DNA of 64,000 nucleotides from Paenibacillus_E oryzisoli_A (lineage in GTDB: Bacteria; Bacillota; Bacilli; Paenibacillales; NBRC-103111). Numbering within the stretch: the stretch's first letter is position 1; each line of letters begins with the position of its first letter. Below the pieces are notes generated by a model, which was not told where the DNA came from, ran no database searches, and saw only the letters and a list, made by a program, of their open reading frames with translations. The DNA is taken from assembly GCF_050467285.1 (NCBI RefSeq), contig NZ_JBCMUN010000014.1, positions 1 to 64,000 of the forward strand. The letters are read 5' to 3'. A program made the translations under genes and the position numbers. Below, piece by piece: positions 37,002-45,466 of the stretch.

Positions 37002-37030
37002 ATCTTACGATAAGTTGACATGTTCGTCAA
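37002..37030 (-). promoter_or_regulatory. Sigma-A promoter with operator-like dyad
   Basis: TTGACG, 17-bp spacer, TAAGAT on the minus strand. The -35 sits in the hyphenated dyad GTTGACGAACATGTCAAC (6-bp perfect arms), a likely repressor site for the sugar operon. Confidence 0.75.
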
Positions 37031-37134
37031 CACTTTTATTTTTTCTTCCCTCTAAATTCATTATTCTAGAAATGGCTTCTCCTATGATATGATAGGTATA
37101 GCTCGTTTAATTCTAATGAAGCAGGTGAAAGCAA

Positions 37135-37278
37135 ATGACCAAACGCAAACCTCAAGCCATCGCAAGAAACAAGCAAGCAAACAACGAAATCAACAAGAAA
37201 GCCATCATTTGGACGAGCGCTATCGTCGTTGTTATCATTGTTGCGATGTCTTTACTGATCATTTTGGACAAATCATAG
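37135..37278 (+). CDS. 47-residue single-pass membrane protein
   Basis: Not annotatable by family. N-terminal 22 residues are strongly basic (MTKRKPQAIARNK..), followed by one membrane span (AIIWTSAIVVVIIVAMSLLIIL) and DKS. AGGTGA stands 8 nt before the ATG. It is divergent from the sugar ABC operon and has a good coding length for a real small membrane protein; the cytoplasmic side is probably the basic N-terminus. Confidence 0.7.
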   Translation: MTKRKPQAIARNKQANNEINKKAIIWTSAIVVVIIVAMSLLIILDKS

Positions 37279-37394
37279 AAACAAAATGATTGTTTTGTTC
37301 ACATTTTGAATTGTAATCGCTTTCTATTTCTTTGTCAAGATTAACTACACAATTTCCGTTGTAACCCATTACAACGCTGGCTTCTTATGCAAAC

Positions 37395-37433
37395 AGCCTC
37401 CGCGAACCCCTAATTGACAGGGCTGCGGAGGCT
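37395..37433. terminator. Bidirectional terminator-like hairpin
   Basis: AGCCTCCGC / GCGGAGGCT stem between the small-membrane-protein gene and the convergent L,D-transpeptidase gene. T tails are short in both directions. Confidence 0.55.
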
Positions 37434-37438
37434 ATTTG

Positions 37439-38977
37439 TTAATCCAGCCATTTATACGTCTTGCCGGGGTTATCGTCCTTCGTCTGCAACGGTAAACCGA
37501 ACGCAGATTTCGGATCTCCTCGCCCCGCTCCCTGCCCTTCCCCTTCGCCAGGCTGCGCAGGCGGCAAAATCCCCTTGCCGATGGTGACTTTCGTACCGTG
37601 CGGCACCATATCATACAATTCTTCCACATCCGCCTGCTGCATGCGGACACAGCCATGCGACTCGTCCTTGCCGATGGAGGACGGCTTGTTCGTGCCGTGA
37701 ATCGCATACAGGGTATCCGATAACGTCATGCCGCGGCTCCCGAAGTCGCCGTTCGATTTCCCGTTCGGATTGCGTACCTTCTCGCTGATCACAAAATCAC
37801 CTAAGGGCGTTTTATCGCCGCCCAGACCGACAGGATAGCGGCGCAAAATAAACGTGCCGCTCACCAAAGCCAGCTCATGCTTCTCCGTATCGATGAGAAT
37901 GCGCAAGGGCTCCTTCAGCGGGGCGGTTGCCGCCTTCGGCTGCCCGCTGCTGCTGGTGGCCTGCGATTGTGGCGTTGACGCCGCCGCAGACGGGCTTCCC
38001 GCGTCTTCCGCGAGTACATCGAAAGGGAGGGAACCTTTCGCTTTGGCCAGCTCCTGGAGCCCTTTCAGCGCCTCAGGGAACGCCTCCCTCATCTTGGGCG
38101 ACATACCGGGCAAAAGGTTGTTCGGGTACGGCTGACTGAGCTGCTCGGGCTTGTCCGGCAGAGCGCCGTTCCGCGCCGCATAAGCCTCCATGGCGCTCTG
38201 CAGCACTGCGGCGTTCTCCCGCGCCTGCATCCAGGCCTGAATAGCCGGCGTAAGCGACGTGCCATCGGCGAGCTGGCAGTCGCACACCTGCGGCTGGTAC
38301 GCGCTTAACGCGAGCGCGCCGCCGCCGTCCGCCTGGGCGACGCTCACCAGCGGCCGCACGGTGCGGTGCCACTCGCGCCACTTGCCGTCCGCGCTGTCCG
38401 GCGCGCTCATAATCACCGCCTTGCCCCCGTCCGTTCCGCCGCCGGTAACAATTTGCTGCAGCTTGTCGCCCCACTTCGCGTCAGCATAATACAAGACCGG
38501 CCTGTCCGGGCGGGCCGTCGCCCCAGCGACCACGGCTGCTGCAGTTGGAGCTGGGCTGGCGTCCGGCTCCGCCGCTGCGGGCAAGTCGCTCGACGTTGCA
38601 ACCTCTTTCCCCGCCGGCACCGCGAGCAGAAACAGCAGCGCAATCAGCGGCAGCCATCGCGCTTTACGGCCTCGCTTGCGTTCCATTGCCGCCGCATGCC
38701 GCTCAATGGCGGCAGCTTCCTGGAGCGCGGCTGTGGGCAGCGGCCCGTCGATGGAAATTTTTTGCCGCTCGAACGCTTCATAAATTTCGCCAGCCTGCGC
38801 AAAGCAATAGTTCGCTTTCGCGAGCTTCCCCTGCGCTGTATATTCTCTGCCCAGCAAATACCAGGCCATTTTATTATCTGGATGCTCTTTCACGTATTTC
38901 TTTAGATAGAGCGGATCCTCAATCGGATTATGCTGAAAAAAACGGGCCAACTGCTCATTGCGATTGCGCTCATTCAT
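37439..38977 (-). CDS. L,D-transpeptidase (YkuD) with TPR-like N-terminus
   Basis: 512 residues. Cross-links or modifies peptidoglycan via a Cys nucleophile. Layout: cytoplasmic TPR-like helices with a KYVKEHPDNKMAWYLLGREY unit (about 25-70), one membrane span (about 108-125), long low-complexity extracellular region (about 130-340), YkuD domain (about 347-475) with HGTN and the catalytic SHGCVRM (Cys about 442). AGGAGG lies 9 nt before the ATG. The arrangement of a cytoplasmic TPR joined to an external L,D-transpeptidase is uncommon. The tail is Gly/Gln-rich. Confidence 0.92.
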   Translation of the reverse strand: MNERNRNEQLARFFQHNPIEDPLYLKKYVKEHPDNKMAWYLLGREYTAQGKLAKANYCFAQAGEIYEAFERQKISIDGPLPTAALQEAAAIERHAAAMERKRGRKARWLPLIALLFLLAVPAGKEVATSSDLPAAAEPDASPAPTAAAVVAGATARPDRPVLYYADAKWGDKLQQIVTGGGTDGGKAVIMSAPDSADGKWREWHRTVRPLVSVAQADGGGALALSAYQPQVCDCQLADGTSLTPAIQAWMQARENAAVLQSAMEAYAARNGALPDKPEQLSQPYPNNLLPGMSPKMREAFPEALKGLQELAKAKGSLPFDVLAEDAGSPSAAASTPQSQATSSSGQPKAATAPLKEPLRILIDTEKHELALVSGTFILRRYPVGLGGDKTPLGDFVISEKVRNPNGKSNGDFGSRGMTLSDTLYAIHGTNKPSSIGKDESHGCVRMQQADVEELYDMVPHGTKVTIGKGILPPAQPGEGEGQGAGRGDPKSAFGLPLQTKDDNPGKTYKWLD

Positions 38978-39056
38978 GTGAGGAGACCTCCTATCTCAAT
39001 CTCACCTTCCACTTTTTAGTATCGGCATTTCATCCGCAATGTTGAAGAGAAAAAGG

Positions 39057-39090
39057 AAAAGCCCGGCAAGAGAGCTCTCCCGCCAGGCTT
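39057..39090 (-). terminator. Terminator after NHL gene
   Basis: AAGCCTGGC / GCCGGGCTT stem with TTTTCC tail on the minus strand; ends the cyclase-FecR-NHL operon. Confidence 0.75.
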
Positions 39091-39107
39091 CTACAAAAAT
39101 CATCTTG

Positions 39108-40727
39108 TTATTGAATCGCCGATTTCGTGCGTAAAATTGCTGTATGATGCGGTGCATCCCACTGCACATCCAGTCCGATCTGCTCCGCAAAGAAACGGAT
39201 CGGCACAAAAGTACGATCTTGCTTCACATACGGCGAAGCATCGGTAGCCACTTCTTTATCGGCTGTGCCTTCCCGCTTCACCACAATGCCCGTTTCTCCA
39301 ATGGTCAGTTGAACCGTTACACCATCCTTGGACAACTGTACCAACTGCTTGCCGGCTTCTTCCGCGTATTTCACTTCATAGCCAAACGTCTCGCTGATTG
39401 CACGTACCGGCACCATCGTGCGGCCGTCCACAATCTCTGGCTGCGCATCGAAGCTCAGCAGCTTCGTGCCGGTTACCACCTTCACCTGCGCATCGGTCGT
39501 CACTTCTTCCGGCAAGCGATACGGTGCAATTTTTCTAATTTTATTATTCAATTCGTCCGCAACAACGAGATTGCCCTGCTGCGTGATCATCACATCCGTC
39601 GGACTGTAAAATTGCGCAGCCTGTTCAACACCGTCCGTCTCCCCGGTTTGCAGTGTACCGGAAATCGTCGTGACCTGCCCGTCCAATAAATAGCGAATCG
39701 CATGATTCAAGCTATCCGCGATCAGAAGACCGCCTTCCGAAGTAACGGCAAGCCCTTTCGGGAAATCAAACATCGCTTGCAGCGCTGCGCCGTCCTCGTA
39801 ATCGCCGCCGGCATACAATTCATTTTTCGCATAGAAGCTGCCGGAAACGGACGGCGTTGAGCCCGCAATCGTCTTCACTTGCCCCGTCTTGAAATCAATG
39901 TAGCGAATCCGCTGATTGCCCGTATCGCTGACATAAAGATTGCCCAGGCTGTCTAACGCCAGCCCTGATGGTTCGTTGAATTTGGCGGAAGCTAACGCGC
40001 CATCTTGAAACTCACCGGCGAAAGAAGCTTCGCCGGGACGAATCTGAATTGCGCGCGCCGAAGGAGCGCCAATTGTTGATACCGTGCCATCCGCTGTAAT
40101 TTTGCGGATCACATGATTAAGCGTATCGGCCACATATACCGTGCCGTCCGCCGCAACGGCCACATCGCTGGGCCTGTTGAAGCTGGCGTCGGCGCCCTTG
40201 CCGTCTTTGCTGCCAACCAGGCCGCTGCCCGCGAACGTCGTCACATTGCCGGCCGTGTCGATTTTCCGGATCGCATGGTTGCCCGAGTCTGCGACAAATA
40301 CATTGCCATTCGCATCCACAGCAAGCCCTGTCGGCTCGTTAAAGAACGCTTTCGCACCTGACCCGTTGACCAGACCACCGACCGGGAAACCCTGGTTGTT
40401 CAGCACAATGTCCAGCTCAGGACCAGCAAACGTGCTGACCTGACCGTTCGTGATTTTTCGAATCGCATGATTGCGCGTATCGGCAACAAGGATACTGCCA
40501 TCCGGCAGCTGTGCGACGCTGCCCGGCGCACGGAATGCCGCGATCTGCGCACTGCCGTTCACATTCTGAAAGTCACCGATTCCCGCAAGCGTAGTAACGT
40601 CAGCCATAATTTGGCCTGTGCTCGTTTGCAGCGCATCGTCCGACAAGCCGTCCGCCAATACGCTCGAACCGCCAATCATCGTCGCAGCCGCAACGGAGGA
40701 AACGAGGAGCTGTTTTAAATATTTCAT
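39108..40727 (-). CDS. Secreted NHL-repeat protein with copper-amine-oxidase-N domain
   Basis: 539 residues. Signal peptide about 1-25. Six-bladed NHL/propeller-type repeats (about 45-400), each with a copy of VADxxNHAIRKI; C-terminal copper_amine_oxidN1 domain (about 420-535) with VPVRAISETFGYEV and FVPIRFFAEQIGLDVQWD, common in Paenibacillus exported proteins and likely for wall or substrate contact. AAAGGAG is 6 nt before the ATG. Third gene of the operon after the FecR-type gene (30-bp gap). Confidence 0.92.
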   Translation of the reverse strand: MKYLKQLLVSSVAAATMIGGSSVLADGLSDDALQTSTGQIMADVTTLAGIGDFQNVNGSAQIAAFRAPGSVAQLPDGSILVADTRNHAIRKITNGQVSTFAGPELDIVLNNQGFPVGGLVNGSGAKAFFNEPTGLAVDANGNVFVADSGNHAIRKIDTAGNVTTFAGSGLVGSKDGKGADASFNRPSDVAVAADGTVYVADTLNHVIRKITADGTVSTIGAPSARAIQIRPGEASFAGEFQDGALASAKFNEPSGLALDSLGNLYVSDTGNQRIRYIDFKTGQVKTIAGSTPSVSGSFYAKNELYAGGDYEDGAALQAMFDFPKGLAVTSEGGLLIADSLNHAIRYLLDGQVTTISGTLQTGETDGVEQAAQFYSPTDVMITQQGNLVVADELNNKIRKIAPYRLPEEVTTDAQVKVVTGTKLLSFDAQPEIVDGRTMVPVRAISETFGYEVKYAEEAGKQLVQLSKDGVTVQLTIGETGIVVKREGTADKEVATDASPYVKQDRTFVPIRFFAEQIGLDVQWDAPHHTAILRTKSAIQ

Positions 40728-40757
40728 AGGTTTCTCCTTTAATCGTAAAATCGCGAA

Positions 40758-42617
40758 TTAGACGCCCTGATTCTGGAATACATCCGTCGGGCTTACAACC
40801 GGTGATATACTCGTTACGGGGATTTCAATATTTTGAACATTCGTTCCATTTTTTCTTACGATAACCAGTTTACTTACTTTAATTTGATTGCCGCCCCAGC
40901 CTCCCATGGGAATCGTGACGAGATGTTTGCTGCCCGTGAAACCGATATTTTGACCATTTGCTAAATTCGTGACCGCATACACTAACTCTTGCGTATTGTA
41001 ATAACCTTCTTCATATTCATAAGGTTTCAAATAGTCTGCACTAGATTCAGCGACAAAAATATTGCCAAGTCTTTGGGGTTCATCACGATTCAGCCAAATG
41101 CCGCCATCGTATTGCAAATGAACTTCTACCCCAAAAATATCATTAGATCCTGTAAAATCACTCAGGTCAATGCCTAGATCGAAATAGGTATGAAGACCAC
41201 CTTCACCCGTTCGATCTGATAGCAATGTAGTTGTCAGCTTAACGCTCGGCTGAGTCTCTGAATCTGGATTCTGGGATCCTGAACCTCCACTATCGCTTGG
41301 ACTCGTCGGCCCTGGGTTTGATACTGACGCAGGCGGCGACGTTGTCCCATCCTTCGCATTATCATAATCTTTCTTCTCTTTCTCCGTCATCGAAGCTTTC
41401 AGCTTCGCTTCCGCCTCTGCTTTTGCCTTGGCCTCCGCTGCCTTCTGAGCCTCTTCTTGCTTTTTCTTCTGCTCTTCCAGCGCTTTCAACTGGTCAGCCA
41501 GCTTCTGCTTCGCATCTTCCAGCTTTTTCTCAGCTTCTATTTTCTTCTGCAGCTTTTTCTCTTCCAGCGCTTTCAATCTTTCCTGCTTCTTCTTCTCCAG
41601 CTCAGGATCTACCCCTGCCGTTTTATCGAGCGGCTGCACTTTATCCAAATCGATTTTCTTCGATGCGTCAGTAATCTTCTTATTCGTTTCCTCGATGATT
41701 TTATTCAAAGAGTCTTTCGTAATTTTTTGCTCTTTCAGCGCTTCTTTCGCAACGTTCCCGACAAGATTGTCGAGATTTTTCTTCACTTTATCCAGATCTG
41801 CCTGTGACTTCACGCTAAGCGATGTATTGTCGCTTGTGGACTTGCCTTCGTTCAACTCTTTTTGCTTTTGAGCGATAAATTCATCGTTTTCCTTATCGAT
41901 CTCCGCTTTGTTTTTAATGAACTCCTCAAGTACCGAAGGGGACGCTTGTTTAATGAAATCCTCCAAATCAAGGAATTCGACTTTTGCATCCAGATCGTCG
42001 GCCTCATCTCTGGAATCCAACGTGATCTGCTGTGTCGGATACAAATAGGCAACGCTCTCTTGCTGATCGTTTGCATCATTGGTTCTCACTGTCGTCGCTG
42101 ACACTTTCCCCGCGCCTACAGCCATTTTAATATTACCGGTAACCGGATCAACCGATACGTAAAACTGTGTACCGCGAACCCCCATGACCGCGGTCGGCGT
42201 TTCCACCTCGAACTCGTCGTCGGAGCCGGCCAGCGATTTGACCTTTACCCATAACGAGCCTGCCCAAACTTTCAACTTGGACTTTTTATTACCGTCAGCC
42301 GTATTCAAGTCGGATACGTTCAGTTCCGCATTGTCACCTAATGTAACATCGGCATCGCCATTACTTAAATTGAGCGTTACCGAGGAATCGTCACCGGTGT
42401 AGATGGTGTCCCCTTGATTCAAGCTCATGCTTTCGTAAGCGTCGTACGTTTTGGAGCCGCCGCCCTTCTTGACCGTCACATCGCCGGAAAGCGATGCAAT
42501 AATGGCGACGCGAACCGTTTTGGCGTCTGCGGGCTTCGCGAGCACAAAGGAAAATACACTGAGCATCAAGCTTAAGCTCAAAAAGAATGATAGCAAAGAC
42601 TTTCTGGTTACTCTCAC
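40758..42617 (-). CDS. Secreted FecR-domain protein with coiled coil and cohesin-like end
   Basis: 619 residues, GTG start with AGGAGG 7 nt before it. Signal peptide about 1-32. FecR beta domain (about 45-190; GDTIYTGDDSSVTLNLSNGDADVTLG, VWAGSLWVKVKSL, TPTAVMGVRGTQFYV). Long Lys/Glu/Ala coiled coil (about 225-425), acidic Ser/Pro linker, and a beta-sandwich (about 460-610) that looks cohesin-like (FGVEVHLQYDG.., LVYAVTNLANGQ). FecR usually signals to ECF sigma factors from the membrane; here there is no TM segment and no sigma factor, so it is an exported structural/sensor version. Between cyclase and NHL genes. Confidence 0.9.
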   Translation of the reverse strand: MRVTRKSLLSFFLSLSLMLSVFSFVLAKPADAKTVRVAIIASLSGDVTVKKGGGSKTYDAYESMSLNQGDTIYTGDDSSVTLNLSNGDADVTLGDNAELNVSDLNTADGNKKSKLKVWAGSLWVKVKSLAGSDDEFEVETPTAVMGVRGTQFYVSVDPVTGNIKMAVGAGKVSATTVRTNDANDQQESVAYLYPTQQITLDSRDEADDLDAKVEFLDLEDFIKQASPSVLEEFIKNKAEIDKENDEFIAQKQKELNEGKSTSDNTSLSVKSQADLDKVKKNLDNLVGNVAKEALKEQKITKDSLNKIIEETNKKITDASKKIDLDKVQPLDKTAGVDPELEKKKQERLKALEEKKLQKKIEAEKKLEDAKQKLADQLKALEEQKKKQEEAQKAAEAKAKAEAEAKLKASMTEKEKKDYDNAKDGTTSPPASVSNPGPTSPSDSGGSGSQNPDSETQPSVKLTTTLLSDRTGEGGLHTYFDLGIDLSDFTGSNDIFGVEVHLQYDGGIWLNRDEPQRLGNIFVAESSADYLKPYEYEEGYYNTQELVYAVTNLANGQNIGFTGSKHLVTIPMGGWGGNQIKVSKLVIVRKNGTNVQNIEIPVTSISPVVSPTDVFQNQGV

Positions 42618-42639
42618 GTTCCTGCCTCCTTTAATCTCT

Positions 42640-44490
42640 TTATGATAGATGACCTAACACTTCATAAACGGCCACCGGCTTCTCTTTCCCTTTGACCTTG
42701 ATTTCACCGATGGACACGATATTGAACTTATCTTTCACACGTTCATACGTCTGTTCACTGATCAGAATTTGCCCCGGCTTTGCGTTGGACTCCAGTCTCG
42801 CAGAGAGGTTCACCGTATCGCCGATCGCCGTATAATCCAGCCTTAAGCCTTCCGATCCGATGTTGCCGACGACAGCCGGACCGCTGTTAATGCCGAGGCC
42901 GAACTTTACGCCGATGCCGTAGGTATCAATCAGCTTTTGCTCCAAGATGTTCGCCTGCGACTTCATTTCAATCGCTGCGCGAACCGCCATTTCCGGGTGG
43001 TTGTCGAATTCGATCGGCGCGCCGAACATAGCCATGACACCATCGCCGATAAACTTGTCCAACGTCCCGTTGAATTTAAAAATCGCCTTCGTACAGACAT
43101 CCAAGTATTCATTAAGCACCTGAATGACTTGCTCAGGCTCAAGCCGCTCCGACATCGGCGTAAAGCCCCGAATATCAACGAAAATCAGCGTAATGTCCTT
43201 CCGGCTCCCCCCGAGCTTCACATCCTCGCCCGATTGAAGCAGTTCATCTACAACGGATTTTGAAACGAAGCGGCCGAAAATGCCGGTGACCCGGTTGCGC
43301 TCCTTCCTCTCATCCAAGTAATGGCTCACAATCGACCAGACATAGATCGCGACAAGCGCGAACTGCGGATAGACGAGCGGTGCGAATGTAGAACCGACTG
43401 TATATAAGATCAGCCAGATAATGCCATAGACTACGAATAAACCGATAAAAATAAAGAGAGCCGCTTTTCCTTTGTACCGCTCAAACAAGTAGATGGCCAG
43501 AAGCGCCATCACAAGGATGACAGCGGCGCCTGCCGGTTTGGACATGTCATTGTAGAACTTGCTTTCCAGCAGCGTTTGGATCATGTTGGCGTGAATCTCG
43601 ATTCCGAACATTTTCACAGAGGAGATTGGCGTCGGATACTCGTCCTGCATCGCCGTTACGAAAGGTCCGACCAGGACGATGCTGCCTTCGAGCGGAAGCG
43701 GCTTCGCACTATTGAGAACATCGATCACCGATAACAGCTCATAGCCAGTTGAAGCGTCCACTTCTTGTCTTGGCGTCGTGAAAAATTCCGTTGTAGCTTG
43801 ATTTCTATCATTCGTCGGAATCGTTTCGCTGCCGCGCAGCCATTTGCCGGTAGCCTCATCGCGGCTTACTTTCTCGTCTTTCCCCAAAACCATATTCGCC
43901 AAAGCTACACTAAAAGCAGGTATGTATTGCCCTTTCTCGTCCGGCAGCCCAACCGGTAATTTGCGGGCTTTGCCGTCCTTATCCACAAATACGTTAATAT
44001 GGGCCATTTGTCCTTTGTTAGTTGTTAGTGTGGATGCGGGGTAGTCGATCCGCTCAGGAATCAACTCGCCTGCTTGCTGCTGCTTGGAAGGGTAATTAAT
44101 CTGGATAGGCAAAATAACATTGGCATATTTCGCTAACACATCCGCCAGCGCTTTGTCATCTGCGGGGTCTTTTGAGGGTTCAGCCAGCACAACGTCGATG
44201 CCGATGGCTGCTGCGCCTGATTGCTCAAGCTTCTCTATTAACTGCGCATAGACTTTGCGGTCCCATGGAAACTTACCGATGGCCGCAAGCGATTTCTCAT
44301 CAATTTTCACAATTTTGATGCGATCGTCCGGCTGCCGTTCATCTACAGATTTGGCTTTCCGAAGCGAATCCTGAAGTGGGCCCTCCACAAAATAAAACAA
44401 TCCGCTCACAGTCGCCGTGTAGAAATATGTCGATAGAACTGCAATCAGAAGTCCTACCGCCACGGTTTTCAACCATTTCTTTTTACCCAT
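42640..44490 (-). CDS. CHASE2-class III adenylate/guanylate cyclase
   Basis: 616 residues. Signal-anchor TM (about 10-30), extracellular CHASE2 sensor (about 35-325), three TM spans (about 330-400), cyclase domain (about 425-610). Metal-binding Asp in FVDIRGFTPMSERL and the DKFIGDGVMAMFG motif (second Asp), KVKGKEKP end; the TAIGDTVNLSARL segment carries the transition-state Asn/Arg. Lys before FIGD and Asp near TAIGD fit ATP as substrate, but cAMP in low-GC Gram-positives is unusual and product choice is not certain. GGGAGGG lies 4 nt before the ATG. First gene of the cyclase-FecR-NHL operon. Confidence 0.93.
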   Translation of the reverse strand: MGKKKWLKTVAVGLLIAVLSTYFYTATVSGLFYFVEGPLQDSLRKAKSVDERQPDDRIKIVKIDEKSLAAIGKFPWDRKVYAQLIEKLEQSGAAAIGIDVVLAEPSKDPADDKALADVLAKYANVILPIQINYPSKQQQAGELIPERIDYPASTLTTNKGQMAHINVFVDKDGKARKLPVGLPDEKGQYIPAFSVALANMVLGKDEKVSRDEATGKWLRGSETIPTNDRNQATTEFFTTPRQEVDASTGYELLSVIDVLNSAKPLPLEGSIVLVGPFVTAMQDEYPTPISSVKMFGIEIHANMIQTLLESKFYNDMSKPAGAAVILVMALLAIYLFERYKGKAALFIFIGLFVVYGIIWLILYTVGSTFAPLVYPQFALVAIYVWSIVSHYLDERKERNRVTGIFGRFVSKSVVDELLQSGEDVKLGGSRKDITLIFVDIRGFTPMSERLEPEQVIQVLNEYLDVCTKAIFKFNGTLDKFIGDGVMAMFGAPIEFDNHPEMAVRAAIEMKSQANILEQKLIDTYGIGVKFGLGINSGPAVVGNIGSEGLRLDYTAIGDTVNLSARLESNAKPGQILISEQTYERVKDKFNIVSIGEIKVKGKEKPVAVYEVLGHLS

Positions 44491-44517
44491 AAGGCCCTCC
44501 CAGTGTTTACTAGTTTT

Positions 44518-44546
44518 ATTGTAAGATGGGAGCCTTGAAATGGCAA
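44518..44546 (-). promoter_or_regulatory. Sigma-A promoter of cyclase operon
   Basis: TTGCCA, 17-bp spacer, TACAAT on the minus strand, giving a short leader of about 20 nt. Confidence 0.7.
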
Positions 44547-44573
44547 TAAAATGTTACAAATTTCACGTTTTTT

Positions 44574-44618
44574 TTGCAAAAAAAGAACCCGCCTCCTCAA
44601 ATAGGTTGCGAGCTCTTT
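44574..44618 (-). terminator. Terminator after ferredoxin gene
   Basis: AGAGCTCGC / GCGGGTTCT stem (with G-U pairs) and TTTTTTT tail on the minus strand. Confidence 0.7.
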
Positions 44619-44657
44619 CGACATCATGTGGCAGATCACATAACGCAGCAGGATGAT

Positions 44658-44891
44658 TTAGTTAAAAGGGGAATCAGCAACTTTAATAGAATCCGTAGGG
44701 CAGCCGTCTTGTGCATCTTGCAGATCATCGTACAGATCTTCAGGAATCTCAGTTACCCCTTTGTTGCCGTCACCATCAAAAATAACTTCAGCCAAACCTT
44801 CATCGTCGTAATCATAGATGTCTGGAGCTGTAGCCCCGCACGCGCCGCAAGCGATGCAAGTATCTTTATCAACGAATGTATACTTTGCCAT
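44658..44891 (-). CDS. fer: 4Fe-4S ferredoxin
   Basis: 77 residues. Single [4Fe-4S] electron carrier with Cys12-x2-Cys15-x2-Cys18 and the fourth ligand Cys64 in DGCPTDSI; very acidic. I start at MAKYTFVDKDT; an upstream in-frame ATG in the same frame lies before the ribosome site, while AGGAGGAG precedes this one. It has its own promoter overlapping the end of mobB. Matches the Bacillus Fer family. Confidence 0.93.
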   Translation of the reverse strand: MAKYTFVDKDTCIACGACGATAPDIYDYDDEGLAEVIFDGDGNKGVTEIPEDLYDDLQDAQDGCPTDSIKVADSPFN

Positions 44892-44925
44892 GTTTCTACT
44901 CCTCCTCAAATTATCCTCAATGTAA

Positions 44926-44954
44926 AATATAATATAAATGCGGACAAAGTTCAA
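44926..44954 (-). promoter_or_regulatory. Sigma-A promoter of ferredoxin gene
   Basis: TTGAAC, 17-bp spacer, TATATT on the minus strand. Confidence 0.65.
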
Positions 44955-44956
44955 AC

Positions 44957-45460
44957 CTAAAAATTTGTTAGCCCTACGTACATTTCAATAAAATCGGCGA
45001 TTCCGTGAACATCGTTTATATTCATCACAGGGCCCTTAAAATCTCCCTCCCCTAGCGACGCATCCAGTACAACGGCAATTGGTTCCGAGTCCAGCACATC
45101 AAGAATACGCCCTTGTTCTATCGTACGAAAAACGGCGATCTTTGGATGCTTGTCTCGCTTAAATCCTTCAATAAGAATGATATCGGCGTCCGCATGCACC
45201 TCGATCTGCTCAGCTAGACTCGGTTCTTCTTTCCGCTCATACGTACGGACAGCATCAGGGGAAATCGTGACGACTGCCGAAGCTCCGGCCTTCATGAAGC
45301 CGGTTGAATCCTTGCCCTCGGCTTCTTTATAATGTCCATGTGCATCATGTTTCATCACAACCACACTCCGGCCGCGCCGCGACAGTTCAACAACAAGCTT
45401 CGCAATCAATGTCGTCTTGCCGCTGTTTGAGAATCCGGCAAAGCCCACGTAATTTGCCAT
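44957..45460 (-). CDS. mobB: Molybdopterin-guanine dinucleotide biosynthesis protein B
   Basis: 167 residues. GTP-binding helper for adding GMP to molybdopterin. P-loop GFSNSGKTTL at residues 8-17, then KHDAHGH and EGFKRDKHPKIAVFR. It lies 6 bp after dinB, so the pair is in one transcription unit. No other mo-cofactor gene is visible here. The ribosome site is weak. Confidence 0.93.
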   Translation of the reverse strand: MANYVGFAGFSNSGKTTLIAKLVVELSRRGRSVVVMKHDAHGHYKEAEGKDSTGFMKAGASAVVTISPDAVRTYERKEEPSLAEQIEVHADADIILIEGFKRDKHPKIAVFRTIEQGRILDVLDSEPIAVVLDASLGEGDFKGPVMNINDVHGIADFIEMYVGLTNF

Positions 45461-45466
45461 CTCTTA

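Noticed and set aside
37312..37325. cre-like site TGTAATCGCTTTCT
   Set aside because: One mismatch to the CcpA pattern, but it lies between the 3' ends of two convergent genes where no promoter is expected.
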